Shown here: positions 12,950 through 22,238 of the stretch, piece after piece
Layout: each line of letters starts with the position of its first letter
Position numbering within the stretch: position 1 is the first letter of the stretch
Source: Siphonodentalium dalli
Taxonomy: Eukaryota; Mollusca; Scaphopoda; Gadilida; Siphonodentaliidae
DNA: 64,000 bases
Assembly (NCBI GenBank): GCA_032622095.1
Contig: CP136068.1
Span: 150,173,365 to 150,237,364 of the forward strand
Direction: 5' to 3'
Made by a program: the position numbers and the translations under genes
Notes under the pieces: model-generated
The model's database searches: none
Told to the model about the DNA's origin: nothing
What the model saw: the letters and a program-made list of their open reading frames with translations, nothing else

Positions 12950-13131
12950 GAAATAAAACTGGCTAGATGAATTGTTAGAGCGCGGGATTTGCACGGGACG
13001 CATTCATGCGTGGGCTAATCCGATCGCTGATTGACCGGAGTAGGCAATAAACGGACAATAAATTTTAACCCTCCTGATAACACAAGGCCGAGGATAATAA
13101 TCCATATAGTTCAGTTTCGGGCTTCCCTTGA
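12950..13131 (-). repeat. Right inverted terminal repeat of DIRS-like copy A
   Basis: Inverse of 7,763-7,945. It differs in its outermost bases, where the right end reads TTTCGGGCTTCCCTTGAGG and the left reads GCCAAGGATAAGCCCTTC. Both versions are represented in the internal complementary region. Confidence 0.8.
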
Positions 13132-13305
13132 GGAAAAACTAATTTTAATTTTTAAAATTATATTTCTATTTAACATATTGTGATACTTAACATATCGTTA
13201 TACATATCGTTTCGTCGATCATGTATCATGACTCATATCACATCATGACCAGTGTATTGTTATAGCCCAATAAACATGTACATGTAAGTTTATTTTTCAG
13301 GTAAT

Positions 13306-13565
13306 ATGTGTAAACAACGTTACAGAGACATAAAGAAATCCTGTCTTAATGATGATCGATCAAAGAAAAATTTATTGAGAAATTCATATACCCAGACGCC
13401 ACTGTTAATAACACTTGCTGAACAAGGAGGTTTAGAAACTGGGAGGAGTGACATTAGGAGGAGTGACATTAGGCCAATCAGTAGTGCATATACCCAGACT
13501 CTTCCATTCACTAGAGATCAGGCCGTACAGACAGACGACTATGGTGGTTTTGCTGTTGACAAAAG
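13306..13565 (+). CDS. Zinc-finger protein gene, exon 1 of those visible (N-terminus)
   Basis: An acceptor (TATTTTTCAG) ends at 13,300. The first ATG is five bases further on, so the start may be here or an upstream exon may join. The 86 codons begin MCKQRYRDIKKSCLNDD and end with a split codon before GTAATT at 13,566. There is no zinc finger in this exon. It contains YTQT twice and AVQTDD once, resembling LC8 dynein light-chain binding motifs of the TQT type, and a short duplication RRSDIR made by a 15-base DNA repeat. The sequence looks disordered. The donor phase (2 bases) matches the exon at 19,294. Confidence 0.7.
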
Positions 13566-15027
13566 GTAATTTCCATGCATGGTAAGACATATACTTTTTG
13601 GCTCAACTTTACAAAGTAAAGTTTGAACTATTTCCATGAGTTGGTGTCCGTCGTGCATGCATCAACAATTTCCTTCGGCATGTCCAACAGGCCGCATCCC
13701 TCATTTGATCTTCACCATACTTCATATGTAGCTTCAGGGTGACCTATAGATGGGAGCTATCAAATTTTTCTGAATTTTGATGAAAAACATGGCCGCCAGT
13801 AGCTATCTTGGATTTCAAATTTGAACCCATCGGCATACCCCACAGCCTGCATTTAGTGGAGAATTGATTTGAAAATTTACAGGCATGTCTAGTATCACCT
13901 CTAGATGGGAACTATCAAATTTGAAAAAATTTCGATGAAAACATGGCCACGGGCAGCCATCTTGGATTTTACTCTTTGCATGACTAAATCCTTTGGCACA
14001 CCCTACAGACCACATCTCTCATCTGATGACCAACAATCTTCATATGGATCTTCAGGGTGACATCTAGATGGGAGCTTCCTATTTTGACTGAAATTTGTTG
14101 AAAAACGTGGCTGCCAGTGGCCAACATGGAAATTTCTCTTTGTATGACTTAATCCTTTGTCTGTCTAAAGACCATATCCCTCATCTGATCATCACCAAAC
14201 TTCATATGGATCTTCGGGTGACCTCTAGATGGGAGCCTCCTGTTTAGACATTAATTCGTTGAAAAACTGCCATCTTCAAATTTACTCTTCGGATGACTAA
14301 ATCCTTTGGAGCACCCTCCAGACCACATACCTCATCCGATCATCACCAAGCTCCATATTGATCTTTGGGGTGACCTCTAGTTTTCTTTCCTTCTTCTAAA
14401 AATCTTTATTACTCTTTTCAAAAATTTAACTCTCTCCCAAGTTGAGTTACAGTGTCATTGACACTTTCATTTTTTGATATTGTTAGTTTCTAAACCCCAG
14501 AGGGTTTATTTAGCTTTTCTGTTCCATTCATTGTTATGCAATGATTTTGATTCCATACATTTCTTAAATTCTTGTTGCATCTTATCACATAGGCTTTATT
14601 TAAGTATACAATGATGGATGTGTAATATAATAATTTATTACATGATCCTACCCTTATTCCATTCAATAAACCCATTCTATAAATTGTGATATTAAACATT
14701 TGTTTAATAACAGGAAATAGTGGCCAGGTGACCTTTGACTTCCGGTTTGATGTCTGTTTAAATTCCAGTACGCTATATCTCAAAAATACCAGGGCTTCCA
14801 ATATTTTCAAATAAACTCTTATGAATGAAGAGATTGAAAAGTTATTTCGTTAAATATAAGCCATTAAATATGACAAAGGGTCTTTATTTACATGGGACTA
14901 TTTGTTTACGTGGATAAACGCGGAGCATAATTACGTAAAACGTCATCGCATGTCTTATAGAAGCCGTTATTAGTTTCGCATCCCGTTTGTTGATTTAAGT
15001 ATGTTTTGTCGAGGTTTGGGATCATGT
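13566..15027. other. Intron sequence with a tandem array; remainder empty
   Basis: First part of the 5.7 kb intron between the first two visible exons. The interval 13,630-14,385 is a diverged tandem array, described separately. From 14,386 to 15,027 nothing beyond AT-rich sequence was recognised. Confidence 0.6.
13630..14385. repeat. Diverged tandem repeat, unit about 150-165 bp
   Basis: The phrase CTTCATATGGATCTTCAGGG, then TGACCTCTAGATGGGAGC, recurs near 13,720, 13,890 (partial), 14,040, 14,200 and 14,355. It is followed by GAAAAACATGGCCGCCAG-type and CATCTTGGATTT-type phrases. About five units are present. Short frames across it are artefacts of the repeat. Confidence 0.75.
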
Positions 15028-15185
15028 AATAAATAGAATCTACAACTCGTCCCCAGTTTACAGCGGAATTTACAAAACGAGTCCAGTAAATTAGGTCTTT
15101 GGCGAGGTCCAGACCTAATTTACTGGACTCGTTTTGTAAATTCCGCTATAAACTGAGGACTCGTTGTAGATCCTCTATTTACTAT
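15028..15185. repeat. Hairpin element (palindrome with arms over 60 bp)
   Basis: CTACAACTCGTCCCCAGTTT begins an arm that returns inverted, ending GAGGACTCGTTGTAGAT. The loop is about TTGGCGAGGTCC near 15,100. The flanks AATAAATAGA and TCTATTTACT also pair loosely. No coding capacity. Confidence 0.8.
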
Positions 15186-15592
15186 TCATAGAAGTTCCTA
15201 ATAACCGATATTTCTGGCTCAAAATTTATATTAGCTTTTATTACACTCCTATGTGCAATTTCCATTGAAAATGCCGTTAATTATAAATGGTAATGTCACA
15301 AGAGAATTATGTCATTTCTCGTGACGTCATTGATGATACATCGCTTACTGATCTAGACTGAATTTTTTATGGCTGATCTTTCTCCGCATCGGGCTTTCAT
15401 GCATTAATTCTGGGTGTTTTAATCATATATGGTGAACCAAATTGATGCAGAAGTGTAATAAATAGAGTAATCAATTAGTTCCGATAATTACGTTAAATAA
15501 TTCACTCAAGGCTAACGCTCACTTGTTTCTTACTGATGTCTCTTGGCTCTCGAGAATTATTTAACATAATTCTCAGAACCAATTTATTACTG

Positions 15593-18500
15593 TATATGTG
15601 ACCCGCCATATCAAATCCAGTCGTCAGTCGGGATTTTTTTACCTGTGCCAATGCATTCTCTTATATATGCGAGTCGACCATACAGCTATGCTCTCAGTAA
15701 GCGACCTGTTTAACGAGGTTATGGGCCGGTACTTAACGCGGTGTTACCACTAAAATACCGCGGTTATCATTCTGTACCGCGACGGAGGGCGGTTGACCCG
15801 CGGTACTGGTACGGTATTTTTACCGTTGGTTACCGCAGGTCACCGCGTTATTGGTGTTCGTTACCGCCGTACACCGCGGTATTTTTTTCGTAACCGCGTT
15901 CAAATTACCGCTAACGGCCCTCCACCGCGGAGAGAACACGACTGAAACAAGGCGTCACACGGTAGGTAAATGATTATGAATAACTTTTGTATTGAATGAA
16001 TACCTGTAAGCTGCACGTAATTATGTATACGTAATGAATATAAATGAATAATAATGCAATCGGATTACATATGAACATGTCTGGTTTACATGTAACATAT
16101 TACAAATGTACACGTACATCACGTTTAATCACGTCGGCGGTTTTTGAACTCAGCTATAATTGCTTACGGCGACTGGATTACGCAAAACACCGTGGACTCA
16201 GGAGTAATAGTTTTGTTGTTAGCATCTATCTTACATATCGTCAAATGATTTACGCACCCGATTCCTATATCGGTTTCCACTCATGCGGATTTTTTTTGAT
16301 TTTTTTTTGTGTTTCCGAAATCTAAATTTCTTATAAAAATGGGAAAAGTAAATCCTCCATTTATCTGAATTTGGTCGAAACCAGCGTGGACGGTGCATTA
16401 GTAACACTGAGTCCGAGTTTAGTCTTGGAGGCCAGGGCGGCGATCGTTGCAGAAATATTCATATTCGTTCAAATCTATAGTTGTGTTCATATGCCAAACA
16501 TAATTAATCGTCGCGTAAATAGTATATTATCGCCAAGACGTATGATTGTACGCATTCGTGAAATAGTAAAGCAATTTACAAACATTTGCGCCTGAAGATT
16601 TCTTGTCGGTGGGAATAAAATGTATAACTAAGAAAGCGTTGCACATGTCATGCAGCAAAGTAAAGTTGTTATCATCACCAATGTGCGCGACAAAAGACAC
16701 ATGCAAAACACCAAACATTGAAAGACACAACGTTGTCAAATCAGTCTTTGATTTTGTTACGTGAACATTCATTGTGCTCACGAGTGCGTGTCGGGCGGCA
16801 TCGTTTGATGTGAAATTGCTACTTTTGGCGAGGGCGTGCATTTGTAGTTCTCGGTGGGTCGCAGTATAAATTATATCACATACCGGTATTCCTATCTAAT
16901 CGTTATTCGGAAAAAAACATGCATGGTGTTGGAAAGATAAAATATGTTTCTTTGGTTATACACAGAGGTTAACATTGTAACATAATTATTTCAAGTGATC
17001 GAATTCGGTGTGTTTTATATAAATAAGTCCTTGTTAGTTTATTCCCGATACGGTAGCAATAAAGAGCGTTTGTCTCACTTTTGTGCGACAAATATTTATA
17101 AAATAGCTATTACGTGCACAACATTTTAAAGATCGAATGAGACTTGTCTGTTTAAAGCCACGTGGCGGTTCGCACATAATATTATTCGCAATACCAAAAT
17201 AGATCGATAAATATCTGAACTACCTTCTGCGAGCCAAACGGACGCATTGAAGTAATGGAAATACAAGTGTCCAAAACACAAAACAGCCATTCGCGCGTGC
17301 GTCACGTGTGTAGTTTTACTATATAATAGCACCATCAACAAAACACAAATATTTATTTCACCCATTGAAGTCTGCCAGCTGCAGTATGACGTAATCAGTG
17401 ACACGTGCTTTTTCCAGAATGTGTTTTTTTTCCTGGATATACGGGAGTTCCACGTTGTGTCTTTTATTGCTAAGACAATAATTCCCGTTATACGAACAAA
17501 TGGTGTTTGTGATTTGCAGTTAATGAATGTCAATAAAGTTAATAACGATATTTATTCTGGGGACTATTTAAATAGTGTCGTTATCATTCAATTTAGGGAT
17601 CACGCACATCTGAACATTGATATAAACTGTAGATACGGGATTTATCGAGCTGTCTAAAATGGCCGAAATCAGTTGTTCCCTTCCCGATAACCAACACTGA
17701 TTACAAATAGTGTCATTTATGGGCATTTTAGGCAATAAAACGAGACTAGAAATGTTATTGTAATATTTTAATATTCACATTAATTGAAAAATTACTTTCT
17801 CAAAGTAACTTATACTTACCTTTACTTAATCTGGAAGCCCGTTATAATGGGCATATTTCCCCGATACTCGGCTTTCATCTATTTCAATATTTTAATAATA
17901 CACTTCACGGTACACAAACATGGACGGAGATCCCGTGAGAACGGCCGTCCTATTTTGGAAGATTGACGGTCAGCCATCGAATCCCGTCATTAACCTCGTT
18001 ACAAAAATGCTACCGCGTAGCGGTAATGTCACCGCGTTTGTGCGGTGCATTACCGCGTGCCTCCGCGCTACCAACATTCGTTACCGCTGGTAGTGCGGTG
18101 GTACCGTGAACGTCGCGGTGGTACCGCGGTACGCGCGTGGTAGTGCAACCGCAAATCGGCGGTATGTCGCGGTATTGCACCGCGGTATTAACGCATGTAC
18201 ACCTCGTTAAAACAGGTCGCTTAATTTGAGCAGTGCTGTAGGTGGCCTCGCATATATAAGAAAATGCATTGGCCTAACAATTTTTTATCATGTTTTTAAA
18301 ATAAATGTTTCTTACAATTTTTAGGACATAAAATAAAAAACATCCATTACCCAGCAGGGAGCCCCACACATATATAGAAGCATATAGAAGAGTGTCGTCT
18401 GCCCATGTTTGTCTGGGGCTCTGTATGGGTGAAATTATAAAATTGTTAAAGAATACAAGAAAATATTATTAAAATTGTAAAAAATTGTTAGGCCAATACA

Positions 18501-18621
18501 TTCTCTTATATATGCGAGGCGACCTATGGTCGACTCGCATATATAAGAGAATGCATTGGCACAGGGTAAAAAATCCCGACTTACGAGTCACGACTGGATT
18601 TTATATGGCGGGTCACATATA
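15593..18621. mobile_element. Hairpin-bearing element split by a later insertion
   Basis: The termini TATATGTGACCCGCCATAT at 15,593 and its inverse ending GGCGGGTCACATATA at 18,621 are followed inward by CAAATCCAGTCG, GGGATTTTTTACC and TGTGCCAATGCATTCTC in both arms. Right of centre is a complete hairpin (18,488-18,559) of the ATGCATTCTCTTATATATGC family. The left hairpin is cut in two by the element at 15,700-18,221, with half at 15,648-15,699 and the other half at 18,222-18,270. Without that insertion this would be an element of about 500 bp with two hairpins, as at 42,736-43,136 but with different termini. Confidence 0.7.
15700..18221. mobile_element. TA-flanked DNA element with CCGCGGTA-rich subterminal repeats
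   Basis: Terminal inverted repeats begin AGCGACCTGTTTAACGAGG on the left, with an inverse on the right that has one extra T. TA is duplicated at 15,698-15,699 and 18,222-18,223. About 230 bases next to each end (15,721-15,935 and 17,985-18,205) are crowded with variants of ACCGCGGTA and GGTAACCGC. They contrast sharply with the AT-rich interior. The interior has only short unrelated frames on both strands and no transposase I recognise, so it looks non-autonomous. The TA duplication allows Tc1/mariner-like or other TA-targeting superfamilies; I cannot choose. Confidence 0.65.
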
Positions 18622-19293
18622 ACCATGAATCAATGGCAGAAATTTCAGGACACAATCTTTCATGAAAGAATAAATTTTGTTATACACTCAACAATAGATA
18701 ATAGAAGAAGTAGCCAACAGATAATAATTGTTATCCACCGCTAGCAGTGAAGACTGTGAAGATATAGAAATTAAACTTTCATTGTAGCTTTGGCATTATG
18801 GACATCTATAGCTTAACCAATTCTTGACTATCTGTCATCGAATTGTAAAATATCAACCATATATAGTAGCATTTGTGTAATTCTATTATGAAATATAGAG
18901 ATTTGAATGTGACCCGGTTATAATGTGTATTATTTATGGATGGCCATGCATGGGAATATAATTTCATTGTGGTGCATTTTGAAATACAACAGTTATATAT
19001 GACAGCAATCAGCTCTTTTGTGGCTCCAATCAAGGTTAAATGAAGCCGGGTTGTCTTCACAAATGATCAATTTTTAATGCACAGCAAGCGTATAATAAAG
19101 AGAAAATCAAGTATTTTTGAGTTGATGCCAAAAAATTATCTCATTCGTGATCTTGACAATTGTTTATTTTCCGCTTGTGGAAAGCCACTCGTGAAAAATA
19201 GACAATTGTCTCGGTCATTCATGTGATAATATTCAGTATCCTCTCAAAAGCTCTGGATATCCTCTCTTTACTTTTTGGACATTTTGATTGCAG
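18622..19293. other. Intron, no feature seen
   Basis: AT-rich intron ending in the acceptor TTTTGATTGCAG before the second visible exon. A weak inverted pair around TGACAATTGTTTATTTTCCG and AAAAATAGACAATTGTC lies at 19,150-19,212. Confidence 0.5.
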
Positions 19294-19586
19294 TGGTTTA
19301 TCAAATAAGCAGGCAGCTGACATCCGCATCGCATCTGAGCCATCACTGACAAACAAACAGACCATGTCATTGACAGAGAAAAGAGCTACTTTTAAAAACG
19401 ATAGAGAATCCCGCTCTGAATTGCCACATAAACAGACTGAGGTTACGACAAACAGAATATCAGGGAAAATAAAGTACCACAACTGGTCACGTACAAAGAA
19501 GAAAAAAACTTCTGGACGTACAAGACTTGGCACCAAGAATCCTGTGGAGACCAAGTTGGGGCGGTCAACAGTTCACACTAATTCTG
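19294..19586 (+). CDS. Zinc-finger protein gene, exon 2
   Basis: The acceptor is ATTTTGATTGCAG and the donor is TCTG|GTGAAT at 19,587. The exon is 293 bases: one base completes the split Ser codon from exon 1, then 97 codons, then one base of a Gly codon finished in exon 3. It encodes a Ser/Thr/Lys-rich segment starting GLSNKQAADIRIASEP and ending VHTNSG, with a basic patch SRTKKKKTSGRTR that could act as a nuclear localisation signal. Two KQT motifs (NKQTMS, HKQTEV) resemble the TQT motifs of exon 1. No zinc finger. The exon was accepted because both neighbouring phases fit and the frame is open throughout. Confidence 0.7.
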
Positions 19587-19864
19587 GTGAATAACTTAAA
19601 TGTTATATTCAACATTGATGTACCACCAGAGATGTGGCGACGAGTGGGTGACTCACCCAAACTTTGGTCGACATTTTGGGAAAACCGTAGGAAATTTCAT
19701 AGCTGACACAGCATCAGTTGAAAATTTCAGACCTTGAAAAGTATTTATTATTTTACGTTTAATTTGTTATAGTAAGTGATAGACCCTCTTTAAAGGGACC
19801 CAAGGCACTCGTCGTGGGTAAATGTGCAAAAAGCATTTAAAAGTCTTAAACATCACCACAAAGC

Positions 19865-20110
19865 TTAACCTTTCCATGACTGGGGCTTCCTGAAATTTTG
19901 AAAAAGCCCTGTGCCAATGTATTCTCTTATATATGCAAGTCTCTCATAGGGAGCTTCGCATATATAAGAGAATGCATTGGCCTAGCAATATGTACCTTGA
20001 CCTTGTAAGTCAGTGCATTCTCATATATATGCAAGGCTCCATGTAGGAGACTCGCATATATAAGAGATGCATTGGCACAGAATCTTTAATGCTGCATTTT
20101 GGCTATTTAA
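19865..20110. mobile_element. TTAA element of the CCCTTCCATGAC family with two hairpins
   Basis: TTAACCTTTCCATGACTGGG starts at 19,865. Two hairpins of the ATTCTCTTATATATGC type follow at about 19,918-19,982 and 20,014-20,077, separated by the conserved spacer with TACCTTGACCTTGTAAG. The right terminal repeat is degenerate after CACAGAATCTTTAATGCTGC, so the right edge is approximate. Confidence 0.7.
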
Positions 20111-20571
20111 CTTTATTGGTTGTATGTTCCAAATTATTTTTTCCAAATTTCTGTAAACTGCTCCTGGATCATGCCTCACAACCTTTATCATGATGGACAA
20201 GGAAACCAGTACCTTTACAAATTGGGCAACAGAACCATAAAACATCCCATATCTTTAATATGTCTTACAGCTATGTTCATTTTCCATCTTGAATATACAG
20301 CATCAGTCCAGAAACATGCTTATATGAGCGAGGTCAAGGTTATGGGCACAGCCGCATGTGAAATTGGACCCACCCATATTGTTCCCGGGATCAAAGTAGG
20401 CCTAAATACCAAATACCAAGTCGGATCGGTCGAGCAATTTCAAAATATATATTAGATGAAAATAAGAACGAATCAATAAATGTTTGCATGTACTCGTTGA
20501 TGATAGTTGTTTCAGATATTATAATATTTATGTTACTACACCCAAATCCAATTTGAAGTCAATGGGTGCCT

Positions 20572-21010
20572 TTAACCCTTTCAGTGCCAGGGGCCGATCT
20601 CATCGGCCCTAATTTACGGTCTGTAACATTTTTTTTTTGGGTTGAATTTTTTTTGGGTATGCTTAAGCATGCTATAGCGAATTTAAAAACAAACTGGATA
20701 AAACCTTAGGGGCATGTTATAACTCAAAAATATCACCAAGTATTCATAGTAATAATTTTGATGCCCATGAAAAATGTAAGATTCCCTGGCACTAAACCTA
20801 CAAAATAAGTCTGGCACTGAAAGAGAGTAGAATTAAGAAAAAATTATTAAAATTGTAAAAAAATAATAACAAATGATGAAAATTTGTTAGGCCAATGCAT
20901 TCTCTTATATATGCGAGGCGACCTATGGTCGACTCGCATATATAAGAGAATGCATTGGCACAGGGTATATGGGTTGATACAAAAATCGGACCTGGCACTG
21001 AAAGGGTTAA
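20572..21010. mobile_element. TTAA element, CCCTTTCAGTGCC family (piggyBac-like ends)
   Basis: TTAA is found at 20,572-20,575 and 21,007-21,010. The terminal repeats CCCTTTCAGTGCCAGG and the inverse CCTGGCACTGAAAGGG differ only slightly. One hairpin (20,893-20,959) with the ATGCATTCTCTTATATATGC stem lies near the right end, next to GCACAGGG. TTAA duplication with a CCC start is the piggyBac signature. There is no transposase, so it is a MITE of 431 bp. Confidence 0.8.
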
Positions 21011-21260
21011 AGACATATCATGGACTTCTTTGAGTGCGTGAAACTAATAGTACTCAGGTGCTATGCCAACCTGGGAAATGTAGCATTCTACTGACATCGC
21101 CGAAAATTTAATAGAAATCGATCATACCGCTCCATGGAAAACATTTTCTGAACTATGCTCAATTGTAAATATTTACATCTCGATTCGGGGCGCAACTATC
21201 TGCGATAAACTAACACAAATGATTTCGTCATCGAGAGTCATTGCATTTAATTAATGTATA
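21011..21260 (+). repeat. Dispersed repeat, copy 1
   Basis: About 235 bases from AGACATATCATGGACTTC to GAGAGTCATTGC match 31,490-31,722 in direct orientation. The match includes CAATTGTAAATATTTACATC, TCGATTCGGG and GATAAACTAACACAA. A short piece recurs inside DIRS-like copy B near 40,245. Both long copies abut mobile element ends. No coding capacity. Confidence 0.6.
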
Positions 21261-21333
21261 AGAATGACGGTATGTGTGTGGTCAATTTGGATTAATATTT
21301 GTAAAAATAACAACTTTGAACAAGATTATTCTC

Positions 21334-21587
21334 CAAGCCTTGAAATAGTGTGTCTGTCATTTGCAGAATGAGGTCCCCAGAGAGTGAATTTAGTGATGCT
21401 ACCCCGCATAGCGGGTTAGCATCACCAAATTCACCCTCTGGGAACCTCATTCTGCTGAGGTGTAAGCAGAATGAGGTCCCCAGAGGGTGAATTTGATGAT
21501 GCTAGCTCGCTATGCGGGGTAGCATCACTAAATTCACCTGCTGGGGACCTCATTCTGCAAATGACAGACACACTATTTCAAGGCTTG
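21334..21587. mobile_element. CAAGCCTTG double-hairpin MITE with 8-bp TSD
   Basis: The inverted ends CAAGCCTTGAAATAGTGTGT and its inverse are flanked by TTATTCTC on both sides (21,326-21,333 and 21,588-21,595). Two hairpins of the GAATGAGGTCCCCAGAGGG type sit back to back around GAGGTGTAAG. An 8-bp duplication and a CA start suggest a hAT-type transposase acted in trans. Length 254 bp. Confidence 0.85.
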
Positions 21588-21839
21588 TTATTCTCCATTT
21601 CTATTTCATCACCCTACCAAAGTGGAATACCCATTCAAATTCCACTGAAATATCACACGAAAATCACAAACAAATAATTCTTTTAATAATAATTAACATG
21701 CAACTAATTTAAAATTTAGAATTTTTGCACATTTGGGAGATCCTGGGTGTCTTTTTAATATCTGGTTCAAGCTTGGGGGGGGGGTGGGGGTCAGTTGGAA
21801 ATTATTCTGAGTTGGACCATACCCTCTATGACCGATGTA

Positions 21840-22215
21840 TGGTAGTAATCAATGTAAACACATATAAGTTCACTGTTGGCTGTCCTATGTAAATGGTTCT
21901 TATTTCATTAAATAAATTCACTGTGGACTGTCCCTATGTAAATGGTTCGTGTGTCATTAAATATATTAACTGTGGACTGTCCTATATAAATGGTTCTTAT
22001 TTCATTAAATAAATTCACTGTGGACTGTCCTATATAAATGGTTCGTGTGTCATTAAATATATTAACTGTGGACTGTCCTATGTAAATGGTTCTTATATCA
22101 TTAAATAAATTCACTGTGGACTGTCCTATGTAAATGGTTCACTGTTGACTGTCCTATGTAAATGGTTCACTGTAGACTGTCCTATGTAAATGGTTCACTG
22201 TAGACTGTCCTATGT
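21840..22215 (+). repeat. Tandem array reaching the exon 3 acceptor
   Basis: The unit CACTGTGGACTGTCCTATGT plus AAATGGTTC, often extended by TTATTTCATTAAATAAATT, is repeated about nine times. Short (about 28-30 base) and long (about 50-60 base) units are mixed. The last unit runs directly into the TTCTTTTTTCTTTTCAG acceptor of the zinc-finger exon, so part of the splice-site neighbourhood belongs to the array. Confidence 0.85.
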
Positions 22216-22238
22216 AAATTGTTCTTTTTTCTTTTCAG

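Larger units (their letters stand above)
7753..13166. mobile_element. DIRS-like (tyrosine recombinase type) retrotransposon, copy A, degenerate
   Basis: Inverted terminal repeats of about 180 bp lie at about 7,763-7,945 and 12,950-13,131 and share GAACTATATGGATTATTATC. An internal complementary region at 12,782-12,897 is the inverse of the left end joined directly to the inverse of the right end. Inverted termini plus such a region is the hallmark of DIRS elements, and the absence of a clear target duplication fits. The size of 5.4 kb is normal for the group. Reverse transcriptase, RNase H and recombinase domains could not be recognised, so the coding part is heavily decayed or rearranged. 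Repeated internal blocks occur at about 9,830-10,520 and 10,560-12,430. The element lies 135 bp upstream of the first visible zinc-finger exon. Confidence 0.7.

Noticed and set aside
16044-17657. Short frames inside the TA-flanked element as a transposase
   Set aside because: They are short, on both strands, and show no DDE-type or helix-turn-helix pattern.
22190-22238. Start of the zinc-finger protein at the first in-frame ATG upstream of exon 3
   Set aside because: That ATG lies in the tandem array. The acceptor at 22,238 and the phase match with the exon ending at 19,586 favour splicing.
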